DNA of 64,000 nucleotides from Meghimatium bilineatum (taxonomy: Eukaryota; Mollusca; Gastropoda; Stylommatophora; Philomycidae): contig CM067306.1 of the NCBI GenBank assembly GCA_034231615.1, positions 63,164,813-63,228,812 of the forward strand, in the 5' to 3' direction. Each line of letters opens with the position of its first letter. Positions within the stretch are counted from its first letter, which is position 1. The notes beneath the pieces were generated by a model. The model searched no databases and was not told where the DNA came from. It was given only the letters and a program-made list of their open reading frames with translations. Below, piece by piece: positions 32,776 through 43,929 of the stretch. A program made the translations under genes and the position numbers.

Positions 32776-33110
32776 TCAGTGATGTCTTAACGAGTCCTTG
32801 TAGTGCTTCTTTTGGCCACCTTCAGATCGTTTACCCTTCTCCGGCTCACAATAGAGAAGTATTTTAGCAGACGATGGTCTGGCATACGTATCACATGACC
32901 TGCCCAACGAATCTGTGTCTGCATCAGGATAGTGTCAATGCTGGGGATACTAGATCTGTCAAGGACAGTGGTATAACGTATCTTGTCTTCTCATCTGATG
33001 TTCATAACTTTTCTGAGACAATTTGTGTGAAAGTGACTGCGTTTTCTCACATGACGTCTATACACAGTCCATGTGTCCCTAGTGTATAACGGTCATTGTC
33101 GAGGAGTGAG
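32776..33110 (-). pseudogene. LINE group C tail fragment
   Basis: The minus strand encodes TQIRWAGHVIRMPDHRLLKY near 32870-32925, with SIVSRR following; the same block as at 11.0 kb. It is fused back-to-back with the preceding sense LINE piece. Confidence 0.7.
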
Positions 33111-33119
33111 CGTAAATTC

Positions 33120-33800
33120 CATGCTCCTAGAGTCAGTAGGAAAACCAGTTCCCTTCGTCACTTGTATTGGCTGATAGAACTGTTCATTGATCGCTTCTTC
33201 TACTTCGTGTCGTCAGCCAATGAGAAACAAGTAAGAATTCGGATAAGCAATTACATGTGACGCTGCGTGCTATCATGACGCACGATTATGCGGGAGAATG
33301 ATGTTGTATACACGTGACTCATACATGTTCCATCTATACTAGTGAGAAAATGGTTCAAGAGCAGGATATTTTGTCGACGCATTTTTGGCAAACCGACTGT
33401 TTGTGTGATGAGTAGTGTGTCCTTATATATCTAGATGACCACGCATCAACTCCGCATGTTTTGTGACTAATTTACTGTTCTTCAAATTTTAAATTATTCA
33501 CGACTAGTTGGTTGCCATTGCTTTCTGAAAGGTATAGTTGCATAGTTGTTTGCAGCGGGAATTGAATCTTGTATATTGGCTTTCCGAGACTTTCCCCAAC
33601 ATAATAGGACAAATTAAATTAAACTTAAAAAAAATTATGAACACAAATTAATCATAACGATTAATAATTATATTTACTTTATTGACACGACATGTTTGCA
33701 ATAATTAAGAAATTGTGTTTTTCAAGTGATAACTTAGAAATGTGAAACTATTGCAAAGAAAAAAGCAATGGAAAATAAACGATCTGTCTATCGCCTTTTG
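33120..33800. other. No gene recognised
   Basis: No open frame above about 60 codons and no repeat unit is evident. Confidence 0.5.
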
Positions 33801-33804
33801 CTGT

Positions 33805-33995
33805 TGAGAAGATTCAGGATGAATGGCGATCGCACTTCTGGTTATGCCACTTTTGGTGGATTGCTGTGTTGTAGTTGTGTGACGATACTTCTATCCACCT
33901 TCTTCTTGGTATTCTTCTAGCTAATAATTTAAAAAAAAACTTTGGTGTGTTATTTGCTAGTGGCCAATATTTACAAAACAAATACTCTCTCATAG
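33805..33995 (-). pseudogene. LINE tail scrap
   Basis: The minus strand encodes LARRIPRRRWIEVSSHNYNT, a short basic RRRW tail of the ORF2 type. There is nothing else of the element. Confidence 0.45.
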
Positions 33996-34029
33996 ACGTT
34001 ATTCTTAAAGAAAATATCATATACAATAC

Positions 34030-34335
34030 AATGCGATAGAAACGAGCTAAGAAAAATAGCTTATAAAAACCCTAAATAAAATCGCGTGCTAACACATTTT
34101 GAATCTGTGAAAGTACAGAATAAACAACTTAATGGAGATTGTGGTTCAGGGAACAAAGAACGTCCAGATGTAGATATCAATAAATGGCATTCATTATTCG
34201 CATATGTTCGAACATTCTATCACGTCAATGTCTCTTTTAAAGCTGGCGGTCTGACTCAGACTAGTTTCCTTGCCATATGGTTGTTTTTGTGGTCAGGTAT
34301 TTCGGGATGGGGCAACATTTTAGTTCTACTTCCTT
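34030..34335. other. No gene recognised
   Basis: A plus-strand frame of 83 codons (34086-34337) has no recognisable domain or initiation context. Confidence 0.35.
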
Positions 34336-34500
34336 AATGAAGACGGGGTGTCTTGATGCACATGTTCTACTGTCTGTGCTCTCTCCTCATGGAAACATGT
34401 CTGTATGACCAAGTTTCAACATGAAGACGGTATATTGGTACACATGGTCTACTGTCTTTGCCTTATCCACATGGAAACATGTCTGCCTGACCACGTTGTA
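34336..34500. repeat. ~87-bp tandem duplication
   Basis: gaagacggggtgtcttgatg and gaagacggtatattggtaca begin two aligned copies, both containing catggaaacatgtctg and gaccaagtt/gaccacgtt. Confidence 0.75.
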
Positions 34501-34839
34501 GCATATTGCACATATAGTTGTTCACTCTGTAGTAACTAGTTCTAAGTTGAAGGTTGAGAACTGGTGTCTTATTGCCAGTGTAGCCCGCCTATCTTTGATC
34601 GTTTTCTGAATGGTTTCTTAGAGTTCTTTCGTGTCACATGCAGATGACTCTTCATGAAATTGTTACAGTTTCTGAACATGATATCTTTTAGTCAAGCGTT
34701 TAGCAGTAATATGAATCGGTGTTTTTTTAATTAGTAAACAAAGATCTGTAAGGCTTTTAATCCAAGATATAACCCACAAGGTATCACAAAAAGGAAAGCT
34801 CAAAGTACCTAGAGATCGTCAATAAAAACATACTAAATG

Positions 34840-35738
34840 AAAGCTATGGCAGCTGAAAGTTATGATAGATGACAGTATGGCACATGGAAGTTATTGCACA
34901 TGAAAGTTATGGCAGCTGAAAGTTATCATAGATGACAGTATGGCACATGGAAGTTATTGCACATGAAAGTTATGGCAGCTGAAAGTTATCATAGATGACA
35001 GTATGGCACATGGAAGTTATTGCACATGAAAGTTATGGCAGCTGAAAGTTATGATAGATGACAGTATGGCACATGGAAGTTATTGCACATGAAAGTTATG
35101 GCAGCTGAAAGTTATCATAGATGACAGTATGGCACATGGAAGTTATTGCACATGAAAGTTATGGCAGCTGAAAGTTATCATAGATGACAGTATGGCACAT
35201 GGAAGTTATTGCACATGAAAGTTATGGCAGCTGAAAGTTATGATAGATGACAGTATGGCACATGGAAGTTATTGCACATGAAAGTTATGGCAGCTGAAAG
35301 TTATGATAGATGACAGTATGGCACATGGAAGTTATTGCACATGAAAGTTATGGCAGCTGAAAGTTATCATAGATGACAGTATGGCACATGGAAGTTATTG
35401 CACATGAAAGTTATGGCAGCTGAAAGTTATGATAGATGACAGTATGGCACATGGAAGTTATTGCACATGAAAGTTATGGCAGCTGAAAGTTATGATAGAT
35501 GACAGTATGGCACATGGAAGTTATTGCACATGAAAGTTATGGCAGCTGAAAGTTATGATAGATGACAGTATGGCACATGGAAGTTATTGCACATGAAAGT
35601 TATGGCAGCTGAAAGTTATCATAGATGACAGTATGGCACATGGAAGTTATTGCACATGAAAGTTATGGCAGCTGAAAGTTATGATAGATGACAGTATGGC
35701 ACATGGAAGTTATTGCACATGAAAGTTATGGCAACTGA
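34840..35738. repeat. 63-bp higher-order satellite, about 14 copies
   Basis: Each 63-bp unit is three ~21-bp cousins: gaaagttatggcagct, gaaagttatgatagatgac (or catagatgac) and agtatggcacatggaag with ttattgcacat. Units are almost identical apart from a g/c toggle at gatag or catag. This is a clean higher-order repeat formed from the simpler motif still visible at 35.74-36.1 kb. Confidence 0.95.
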
Positions 35739-36110
35739 AAGTTATGGTAGATGAAGGTTATGGTAGATGAAGGTTATGGTAGATGAAAGTTGTGATAGAT
35801 GACAGTATGTCAGATGAAAGTAATGGTACATGAAAGTATACCACATGAAAGTTATGGTAGATGAAAGTGTGCCAGATGAAAGTTATAGCAATTGAACGTT
35901 ATGGCAGATGAAAGTTATGCCACATGAAAGTTATGGCAGCTGAAAGTTATGCCACATGAAAGTCATAGTAGATGAAACTCATAGTAGATGAAAGTTCTGG
36001 TAGATGAAAGTTCTGGTAGATGAAAGTTCTGGTATACGAAAGTTCTGGTAAATTAAAGTTTTGGTAGATGAAAGTTCTGGTAGATGAAAGGTATACGATA
36101 TAAACTGATG
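35739..36110. repeat. Degenerate monomer array flanking the 63-bp satellite
   Basis: Divergent gatgaaagttatggtaga monomers of 15-21 bp, with variants gttctggtaga and gttatgccaca. It looks like the source material of the higher-order unit and corresponds to 27.70-27.90 kb. Confidence 0.85.
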
Positions 36111-36175
36111 ACAGATGAAAGTAATGACAGAAGAAATTGATGAACAGTACAGTTAGTAACAGAAACCGTCCATGA

Positions 36176-36455
36176 GTTGAAGAGGCCGGAATAGGGAGCA
36201 AATAATAGTGAAACTTTTCTCAGCGATGCACGAGGTAAAAGGCATCTAGAGAGTTGTTCTGACCGCAAGTGAGTGCCCATACAATAGAGAATCACAGTGA
36301 CCCTGAAGCAATGCTGAAGACGTATATCTCAGGCCGAAAGACGCAGATATCGCAGGTACGCTTCAAACCCTGAAACAGAGCTTTAGTTTCTCCGGACTAC
36401 GCCCTGGTTATCTGCAGTAGTTTCAGAAAGAGCGCAGAAGAAGAAGAAGTGAAAT
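36176..36455 (+). mobile_element. Dispersed (GAA)-tail repeat, uninterrupted copy
   Basis: It carries gaggccggaatagggagcaa, a single intact cccatacaatag site, ctgaagcaatgctgaagacg, aggccgaaagacgcagatat and ctgcagtagtttcag and ends gcgcagaagaagaagaag. It is the paralogue of 27.95-28.33 kb without the 96-bp insert. Confidence 0.75.
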
Positions 36456-36539
36456 TAATGACAAATGAAGTTGATTACAGACGAAGTTTATGGAAGGAAT
36501 AATTAGTAGCAATTGAAATTGATGGTCAATGAACTTGAT

Positions 36540-36725
36540 GACATGTGAAATTTTGATGATATGTGAAGTTGTGATACCATGTGAAGTTGTGATACCATGT
36601 GAAGTTGTGATACCATGTGAATTGTTGATGACGTGAAGTGTTGATGAAATGTGAAGTGTTGATGACATGTGAAGTGTTGATGACATGTTATGTTGATGAC
36701 ATATAAAGTGTTGATGACTGAAAGT
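36540..36725. repeat. Short 18-bp array, counterpart of 28.4-29.2 kb
   Basis: About nine units of tgttgatgacatgtgaag and gtgataccatgtgaagtt. Flanks on both sides match those of the long array, making this the low-copy allele of a duplicated minisatellite. Confidence 0.85.
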
Positions 36726-36879
36726 GTATTTGACATATGACAGTGACAATTAAGATGTCAGATGTAAATGATAACAGATGCTAATTATTTCATGTGAAAT
36801 GAGTAACGTTGTTATACATATTATTCAATAAACTTTCTATTTCTACAATGTACACTTTCAATATTTCACATCCTGGTCA

Positions 36880-39800
36880 TCACTTTGGTAAGGTTGCATA
36901 ACCGAGTGTTTTTCTAGCACCGAGATAGATTAGTACACCACCAATTAAGGAAAAAATTCCTCCCACGAGACTCAGAGCGTATGAGTACCCTAATGTTCCT
37001 TCACTATTGGTATGAACCGAAACTCTCCACATAACAGCACATATAATGAAGAAAACACCTGTGGATTAGAAATCAAAGAGTATTAGATATCAAAGAAGTG
37101 TGGGTTAAAGAAGATTACAGATCAGAGAAGAATTGAGATTAATTAAAGAGAGTAACAGATTCAAGAAAATAATATGAGATTCATGAGGATTACAACTCAC
37201 AAAAGATTTGAGATTAAAGAAAGTTACAGATTAAAGAAATGTACAGATCAAAGGAGATTTGAGATTACATTTGTCTCATAAAGGATAAATTGGTATAGAG
37301 GATTGAGTTCATTGTATTAACTTTTCCCCTATGTCCATCTCAATCTGAATGCTCGCTGCAGATAATACATCACATAGCGCGTAAACCAGTGGCTTCAAAT
37401 GATGGTCCCCGGGGATCTTCCAAATAAGTGTTTTTATAAATAAGGCGTCTCCAGGGGGTCTCTAACCAGCGACTTCTTGATTATAAAACATACTGCTTAA
37501 CCACTACACAAGATCGACGACATTGTGTAGGATTCAAGTAAAGTAATACAACATAACACTTGGCCAATCACTGTGCTCACGTGAGACTTCCATCTTGTGA
37601 TATCTCAGCCAATCAAGTTCTTGTCTGTTGTTTGTCCAATCACTGTGCTCACGTGAGACTTCCATCTTGTGATATCTCAGCCAATCAAGTTCTTGTCTGT
37701 TGTTTGTCCAATCACTGTGCTCATGTGAGACTTCTATCTTGAGGTATCTTAAACTACCACTCCAGTCCTAGCCTGTTGTTTGATCAATCAATATACGCAT
37801 GTGAGACTACTATCTTCAAATATATCTCAATCCACGCAGAAGAGGGATATGTCGGGCTATTAGCACAAATCAAATTGAGAAACAACGCATTTTCATCCTC
37901 TGGACTGCCTCCTGCCGGAATCTAGTAGAAACATATTCCTGCTACTAGTGAGATCCTGCAGGACATTGAGAATGTACGCTGAAGAAGAAGAAGAAGATTT
38001 CTCAAGCTACCAACCCAGTCCTTGTCTGTTGTTTGGCGAATCACTGTATTAATGCGAGACTTCCGTCTTGTGTTTCCATCTTGCTACTATTTGACTTTAC
38101 GTAGCGCAGTGATTAGGCTGTTCGCCTTGTGTTCAAGAAGTCACGGGCTTGAATCCGGATCGTGTCGTCTTATTCACTAAGCGGAATATTTCGGAGATCT
38201 CTAGGAATTATCACGTGAGTGTACGGAGTTACGTGCTATGAGTGGTACGGCGTGCCGCTTTGTTGAGAACGACAGAGTACATTATCATCATCAAGTGCCG
38301 CCTACGCAATAAAGGTTGACTGCAACATCCCCTGCCTCTTGTTTTGGTGGTGCACTAATTTTTTTTAAATTGTTTTGTCTTGTATATTTAGTATTCCTAG
38401 ATCATTAACAGTATCTGGAATTGAGGTTACTGCACTACTGATAACTTTACATCCAAACTTGCTGAAAACCCTATTATGACATAGTTGACGAGGTCTGACT
38501 GTTATTTCGTGTATTGTGATGCTCCGGCTTCAGATACCGGTATCACACTGTAATTTTTATGTGCTCGTTCTCAAATTCCTGCGAATTTGCAAGATGTAGT
38601 CCGGACACCAGATTGCAAGATGTACTCCGGACACCGAATTGCAAGATGTAGTCCGGACACCGGATTACAAGATGTAGTCCGGACACCGCATTGCAAGATG
38701 TAGTTTGGACATCGGATTGCAAGATGTAGTCTGGACACCGGATTGCAAGATTTAGTCCGGACACTGGATTGCAAGATGTAGTCCGAACACCGGATTGCAA
38801 GATGTAGTCCGGACAACGGGTTGAAAGATGTAGTCCGGACAACGGATTGCACGATGTAGTCCGGACAACGGATTGCAAGATGTAGTCCGGACAACGGATT
38901 GCAAGATGTAGTCCGGACAACGGATTTCAAGATGTAGTCCGGACAACGGGTTGAATTGTGCAATGTTTTACATCATCATCATGTGACAAATTCTTTCTAG
39001 AACGTAAATCTTCTTTATTGTTCTTCTGGAAACCTCACGATCATGCACGAATTAACCTGCCTGCTCAAGCAACATTTTTAAACAGTCAAGCATATCATTT
39101 ATCCATCGTCGTCTTGGTAGGCCTCTTTACTACTACCGTTTACTTTATTTTACAACTCTGTTTATAACATATCTGCGATATTTGCCTCTATTTTACGTAA
39201 AGAGAGATGGTTGCAATTTTTCAATAGTGCTTAGTGCTAAATAATAGCATGAATTTCCTAAAGATAGCTATTCAATTTTATAGATTCAGTAATGACATCA
39301 AATTCAGGGAGATTTTCGAAAGCCACATAAACTTCGTAATGACATATGGAAGTCAGTTTTTCGAAAGCCTCATGAAAATTAAACTGAGAATGTTTTAATG
39401 CTACATATATTCCTCAGTCATGACACGTTAGCGCTGGAAAGCTCGTCTGTGTTATATAGAATCAGTACTGGAAGATAGAAAGCTCGTCCGTGCTATATAG
39501 AATCAGTACTGGAAGATAGAAAGCTGGTCCGTGCTATATAGAATCAGTACTGGAAGATAGAAAGCTGGTCTGTGTTATATAGAATCAGTACTGACAGATG
39601 GAAAAATGGTTTTTCTTTCTGTTATATCGAGCAGACATTAACTACATCTATCGATATGTACATTTTCGGTCATTGAATAACTACATAAATAGATTTAGAT
39701 TTATTTTCCAGAATAGAAAATTGGATACTTGAGCAACATTAGAAAACAATTTTTCGTCTAAAATCAATTAAAATTTCAAAAATATAAATCAAAAATACAA

Positions 39801-42800
39801 ACTCATCTTACAAGAAACGCAACCACACACTAAAATCCCGATTGGATCTTTCATGGTCTGCACTCTGCCAATCCTTGGTTTCAAGATGTGATAGATGGTA
39901 ATGCCAAGTGCAAAGGCAGTCTCCAGTACACCAAGGATAGCCCACGCTGAACAGACTCTAATTATAGTCGTTGCTAAAAAAAATAAATTAGAATACTCAA
40001 GAATGTGTATCAAACATAGAAGAGTAAGAGAAGATCTATGATGCATACAATGAGGAAAAAAATGTTAATCTCATTTATGGAAGAGATTAATAAAAGTTAC
40101 TGATTATCTTATTATTATTATCAGGTTTATTATGACGTGCTTGATTGTGTGTGCCCCCCTCCAGAGCTTGTAGATGGTAATTGGCTGCTGCTCTCTATTT
40201 TCCTGTACCTCTATTTTCAAAATTTGAGGCCTCCATGTCAGTCTCTGATTTAGTGATGTGCTCTGGTAAACCGGTTCATCTTCTATGTGGACACGTACAT
40301 TTCCAAGTTTTTATCTCTCCTGCTTTGTCCTTATGTGAGAGCGTGAAGTGCATATTAATGACGTCAGGAGTGTTGTTGATGACGCAAATAGCGTGTTAAT
40401 GACGTCAGGAGTGTTGTTGATGACGCGTAGAGCGTGTTAATGACGTTTCAGCAGTGATATTTATCATCCATTTCTCTGTCATGACGTTATGATGTCAGCT
40501 GTCTTTTGTAAATCCATGTAAGTTCTTTTCTACACCACAGCACCAAGTCATCAGCATACATAACAGCTTTAACGACATAAGCAGTGATGTACCATTATTT
40601 ACAAGTTACGTCGAAAATATCAAACGGCTTGAACAGCGAAAACTGTTATATGGAGGAAAGGGTGGGCGGGGGGGGGGGGGGTTACAACATAGTATGTTAG
40701 CAAGCTTTCTTTCTTGGTCCTAGAAAGTACTTTGTAGTTGAGCTAATTTATTTATTTTCTTAGTCCATGGAAGTACTATCAGTTTAGATGATTTGTGAAT
40801 GTATGTTTTGTCAGACCGGTGGCAAGGGCATATATTTAATTTAAATCAGTTTGGTCGACCAGTATTAATAGCTCGATGGACTAGATTTGGCACGCAAGTA
40901 GTTGCGTCTCTGGGTCTTACCAATGGTCCACTAGACAAACCACCCATGCAACAGAAAATCTTAGTGGATGACATGCCGTTATATTGAAGTTATCTTCTTA
41001 GAGAAGCTTCATGGCATGTCATCTATACAATTATGCTTTTATTTTTGTTGCTGAAATGTGTTTCATGTTTACCTGAACATATATGTATGCACCCTCTGTG
41101 GTTACGAAAGAGCCAGAGATGTACTGTGCAGCACTGGGGAGGAGGAAACTGATAGCACTGTTTTTTCCTATGGCTGAAACCCATCATAGAGACACAGTGA
41201 CTTAGGACGTGACAATCCTCTGGACTTGAACATTTGGTTGCATGCCTGGAGTAGTAGAGAAGTTCAGCATAACCAGTAGTCAATTGGTGGCGGGTAATGA
41301 GCACAGTGAACTCTATTTTGGCTACAGTGGCTCGGAGTAGTGCATAGGTTGAAACCTACCTGGAGCTGTGACAGTTATTCTCTGGCTTTGTCCCGGGGTT
41401 GGCCGAAAATCCACAGACTTCCCAGCAATATAATATATAATGCCATTTAATTGCATTAGGTGAAAGGGAATGAGCCCATGGACCGCTGGATAAGCAACCA
41501 ACCAACTAGATTTGACCTGGTGTGCTGTATTACGTCTAGATTTGTTTTACCTTAAATGTCAATAAATTTCCATATTTCAAATTAATGAACTCTTTCATGC
41601 AGGTTGATAATGTCGTGCCTACCTCTGACAATGAATACAATAGTTCAATCAATCAATCGTCATGCCCAGTGGTGTAGGCCATCATGTTTTTCCAAAACAT
41701 ATTTGTCTCTGTGTTGTTTATAAGTTTAGTACACGACATTCGTACCACATGGACAATCTATCCAGAAACTTCTCGCTTTGTCTTCCACTTAGTTGTGTGG
41801 CGCAACTGGCAAGCTCTAACTGAATCAACATATAATATTAATTTATATCAATATCAATCAACCCGCAACCCGCCAGAGTCGTAGTGGTACCACATTGGAT
41901 GCTTCAGCAAACAGTGTCAACGTCGTAGGGGTACCACACTGGATGCTTCAGCAAACAGTGTCAACGTCGTAGGGGTACCACATTCGACGCTTCAGCAAAC
42001 AGTGTCAACGTCGTAGGGTACCACACTGGATGCTTCAGCAAACAGTGTCAACGTCGTAGGGGTACCACACTGGATGCTTCAGCAAACAGTGTCAACGTCG
42101 TAGGGGTACCACACTGGATGCTTCAGCAAACAGAGTCACGGTAGTAGGTAGTACTATATCAGAAGCTTCAACACACAGAGTCCTCCAGAGATTTCTATCT
42201 TCAACGATACGGAATATGGATGACAAATCTTGTCCAGTCCATGTCATGTCGATGTTTTCTGTCCATGTTTTTATTTGTCTCCCTCTGCTTCTTCCACCCT
42301 CGCAGGTTCCCTGCAGTATTGTTTTTGACAAGGAATTATGTCTGCATACATGTCAAAATCATGCAAATAATTTACATAAGAGTGCATTAATTACCGATGT
42401 AGGTAGGTTTATAACCGGGTAGGTAGGTTCAATAACCATGGTAGATAGATTTAATAACCGGGATAGGTATAATTAAAAACTGGGGAAGGTAGGTTTAATA
42501 ACCGGGGTAGGTAGGTTTAACAATCGGGGTAGGTAGGTTTAATAATCGGGGTAGGTAGGTTTAATAACCGGAGTAGGTAGGTTTAATAACCGGGGTAGGT
42601 ATAATTAATAACCGGGGTAGGTATAATTAATAACCGGGGTAGGTAGGTTTAATAACTGGGGTAGGAATATTTAATAACCGTAGTAGGTATAGTTAATATT
42701 CGGGGTAGGTATATTTATTAATGGGGGTAGGTATATGTATTAACTGGGGTAGTTATATTTAATAACCGAGGTAGGTAGGTTTAATAACCAGGGTAGGTAT

Positions 42801-43855
42801 ATTTAATAACAGGGGTAGGTATATTTAATAATAACATAAACCATAATACATTAGTTATGTAGTAGTACCACACTGAGACATGTGACAGAAGAATCACCAG
42901 GAGTATCTATCTTGTATCTATCTTGTATCTATCTTGTATCTATCTTGTATCATCCTGATGTGTCTAGAAATTTCACATCCTGTCAAATTCTTGATATTGT
43001 CCAACTCTTCATCTGGCCTTCATGTCTTCCTCTATCTTGGACTGTACACTGAAGTACAACTTTTCATATCGGATACTATCTCAACATCTCATACAATCTC
43101 ATACTATCTCATCATCTCATACAATCTCATACTATCTCATCATCTCATACAATCTCATACTATCTCATCATCTCATACAATCTCATCATCTCATACTATC
43201 TCATCATCTCATACTATCTCATCATCGGATACTATCTCATCATCTCATACAATCTCATCATCTCATACAATCTCATCATCTCATACTATCTCATCATCTC
43301 ATACAATCTCATCATCTCATACTATCTCATCATCTCATACTATCTCATCATCGGATACAATCTCATCATCGCATACAATCTCATCATCTCATACTATCTC
43401 ATCATCTCATACAATCTCATCATCTCATACAATCTCATCATCTCATACTATCTCTTCATCTCATACAATCTCATCACTGAATACTATCTGTGTCCGTACC
43501 GCCGCAATTTACCAAGTTTCAGGATTGCTAACTGTCATTCTTGCTGACCAACTAATTAATGAATTACTCATAGATCGTTCACAAACACACAAGTCATACG
43601 TTCACGGCAATATATACCAATCACACATCTATATGTATTTATGTACTTACTGCTGTCACTGACACCGGAGTCGTCATAACTGGAACATCTACTACCAAGA
43701 CAATGCTGGAATAAGCCTTGATGAACAGTTAGTGAGCCTATTTCTAGAACAGACCAACTGGTAGTTGCAACTGCTACAATTTCCAGAATTAAACCCACCA
43801 ACATATCAACCATGCCTATCAACATCAACAAATGTATTCCGAAAGGTAGATCCAT
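36880..43855 (-). CDS. Claudin/PMP22-like four-span membrane protein, copy A (3 exons)
   Basis: Exons are 43855-43651, 39973-39812 and 37058-36880 (205, 162 and 179 coding bases; both introns in phase 1), giving 181 residues. Exon 1 starts MDLPFGIHLLMLIG and holds span 1 (about 9-30) and the first loop with the superfamily signature: Trp34, GLF at 47-49, Cys52 and Cys57. Exon 2 holds span 2 (about 73-97) and most of span 3. Exon 3 finishes span 3, gives the short second loop HTNSEGTLGYSY and span 4 (LVGGIFSLIGGVLIYLG), then a short tail ATLPK. Donors are GTAAGT and GTAAGA; acceptors follow T-rich tracts (attttttttag, aatccacag). Members of this superfamily sit in plasma membranes as junction or channel-associated proteins; the precise role here is unknown. 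There is no canonical AATAAA close to the stop. Large introns are filled with minisatellites. Confidence 0.85.
37340..37520 (-). mobile_element. Decayed tRNA-type SINE
   Basis: It shares gtaaaccagtggcttcaaat, ggggatcttccaaataa and accactacacaagatc with 29.76-29.91 kb at the same distance from the claudin exon. The tRNA-like promoter is mutated. Confidence 0.6.
37555..37765. repeat. 72-bp repeat, about 3 copies
   Basis: The unit ccaatcactgtgctcacgtg then agacttccatcttgtgatat and ctcagccaatcaagttcttg repeats twice fully and once partly. More diverged copies follow near 37.77 and 38.02 kb. Confidence 0.9.
38096..38262 (+). mobile_element. tRNA-derived SINE
   Basis: The head gtagcgcagtgattaggctg (A box) and cacgggcttgaatccggatc (B box), then a body with agtgtacggagttacgtgct. 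A related body is at 61.93-62.03 kb. Confidence 0.7.
38283..38352 (-). mobile_element. LINE group B 3' tail
   Basis: On the minus strand tgttgcagtcaacctttatt, then ggcggcacttgatgatgat: the terminal 70 bases of group B. Confidence 0.65.
38585..38955. repeat. 26-bp minisatellite, about 14 copies
   Basis: The unit ggattgcaagatgtagtccg plus gacaac/gacacc repeats. Copies on the left carry gacacc and those on the right gacaac, so two blocks expanded separately. It lies in copy A intron 2. Confidence 0.95.
39430..39600. repeat. 41-bp minisatellite, about 4 copies
   Basis: The unit tatagaatcagtactggaag plus atagaaagctggtccgtgc. It is intronic in copy A. Confidence 0.9.
40335..40450. repeat. 41-bp repeat, about 2.5 copies
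   Basis: gacgtcaggagtgttgttga then tgacgcaaatagcgtgttaa recurs at a 41-bp spacing, giving repeated tgacgtca-like sites. It is intronic, so no regulatory role is claimed. Confidence 0.75.
40860..41045 (+). repeat. Dispersed repeat with hairpin, copy 2
   Basis: It contains actagacaaaccacccatgc, then gatgacatgccgttatattg facing catggcatgtcatct across a loop, and ends ctatacaatta. It matches 24.4 and 44.95 kb. Confidence 0.65.
41046..41884. other. Copy A intron 1 sequence, no gene recognised
   Basis: Around 41300-41510 there are tRNA-like words on the minus strand (caggtaggtttcaacctatg) and an aaccaaccaac end, possibly an old SINE. No element can be delimited with confidence. Confidence 0.35.
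41885..42135. repeat. 44-bp minisatellite amplified from a LINE ORF end
   Basis: Five to six copies of gtcgtaggggtaccacactg then gatgcttcagcaaacagtgt and caac. The adjoining LINE tail (minus strand, 42135-42180) contains a diverged version of the same unit as its coding end: LCVEASDIVLPTT against LFAEASSVVPLRR. The array therefore looks like tandem growth of the LINE's own terminus. Confidence 0.9.
42136..42335 (-). pseudogene. LINE tail fragment (WTENIDMTWTGQDLS)
   Basis: The minus strand encodes LQGTCEGGRSRGRQIKTWTE then IFRIVEDRNLWRTLCVEAS, an ORF2 C-terminal tail of yet another LINE group, still open to its end. Confidence 0.75.
42400..42838. repeat. 22-bp minisatellite, about 19 copies
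   Basis: The unit gtaggtaggtttaataaccg plus gg, with many variants (gtataattaataaccgggg, gtatatttaataacc). It is a degenerate array in copy A intron 1. Confidence 0.9.
42900..43070 (-). pseudogene. Short repeat and LINE-tail scrap
   Basis: Four copies of tatcttgtatc (42905-42950) precede sequence (gatgtgtctagaaatttcac then atcctgtcaaattcttgata) resembling the minus-strand tails at 53.45 and 8.09 kb. Confidence 0.45.
43075..43482. repeat. 18-bp minisatellite (tcatcatctcatactatc)
   Basis: About 22 copies with toggles act/aca and tct/tcg. It ends about 170 bp downstream of claudin copy A exon 1, inside intron 1. Confidence 0.95.
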
Positions 43856-43929
43856 TTTGCTTCTCTGTAAACTATAGAAATAATTGAGTTTATTACAAAG
43901 TTCCAAAATACACAGACGCTTGTGAAATA

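Noticed and set aside
40335..40450. Cluster of CRE-like tgacgtca enhancer sites
   Set aside because: They arise from a 41-bp tandem repeat within an intron; repetition explains the clustering without regulation.
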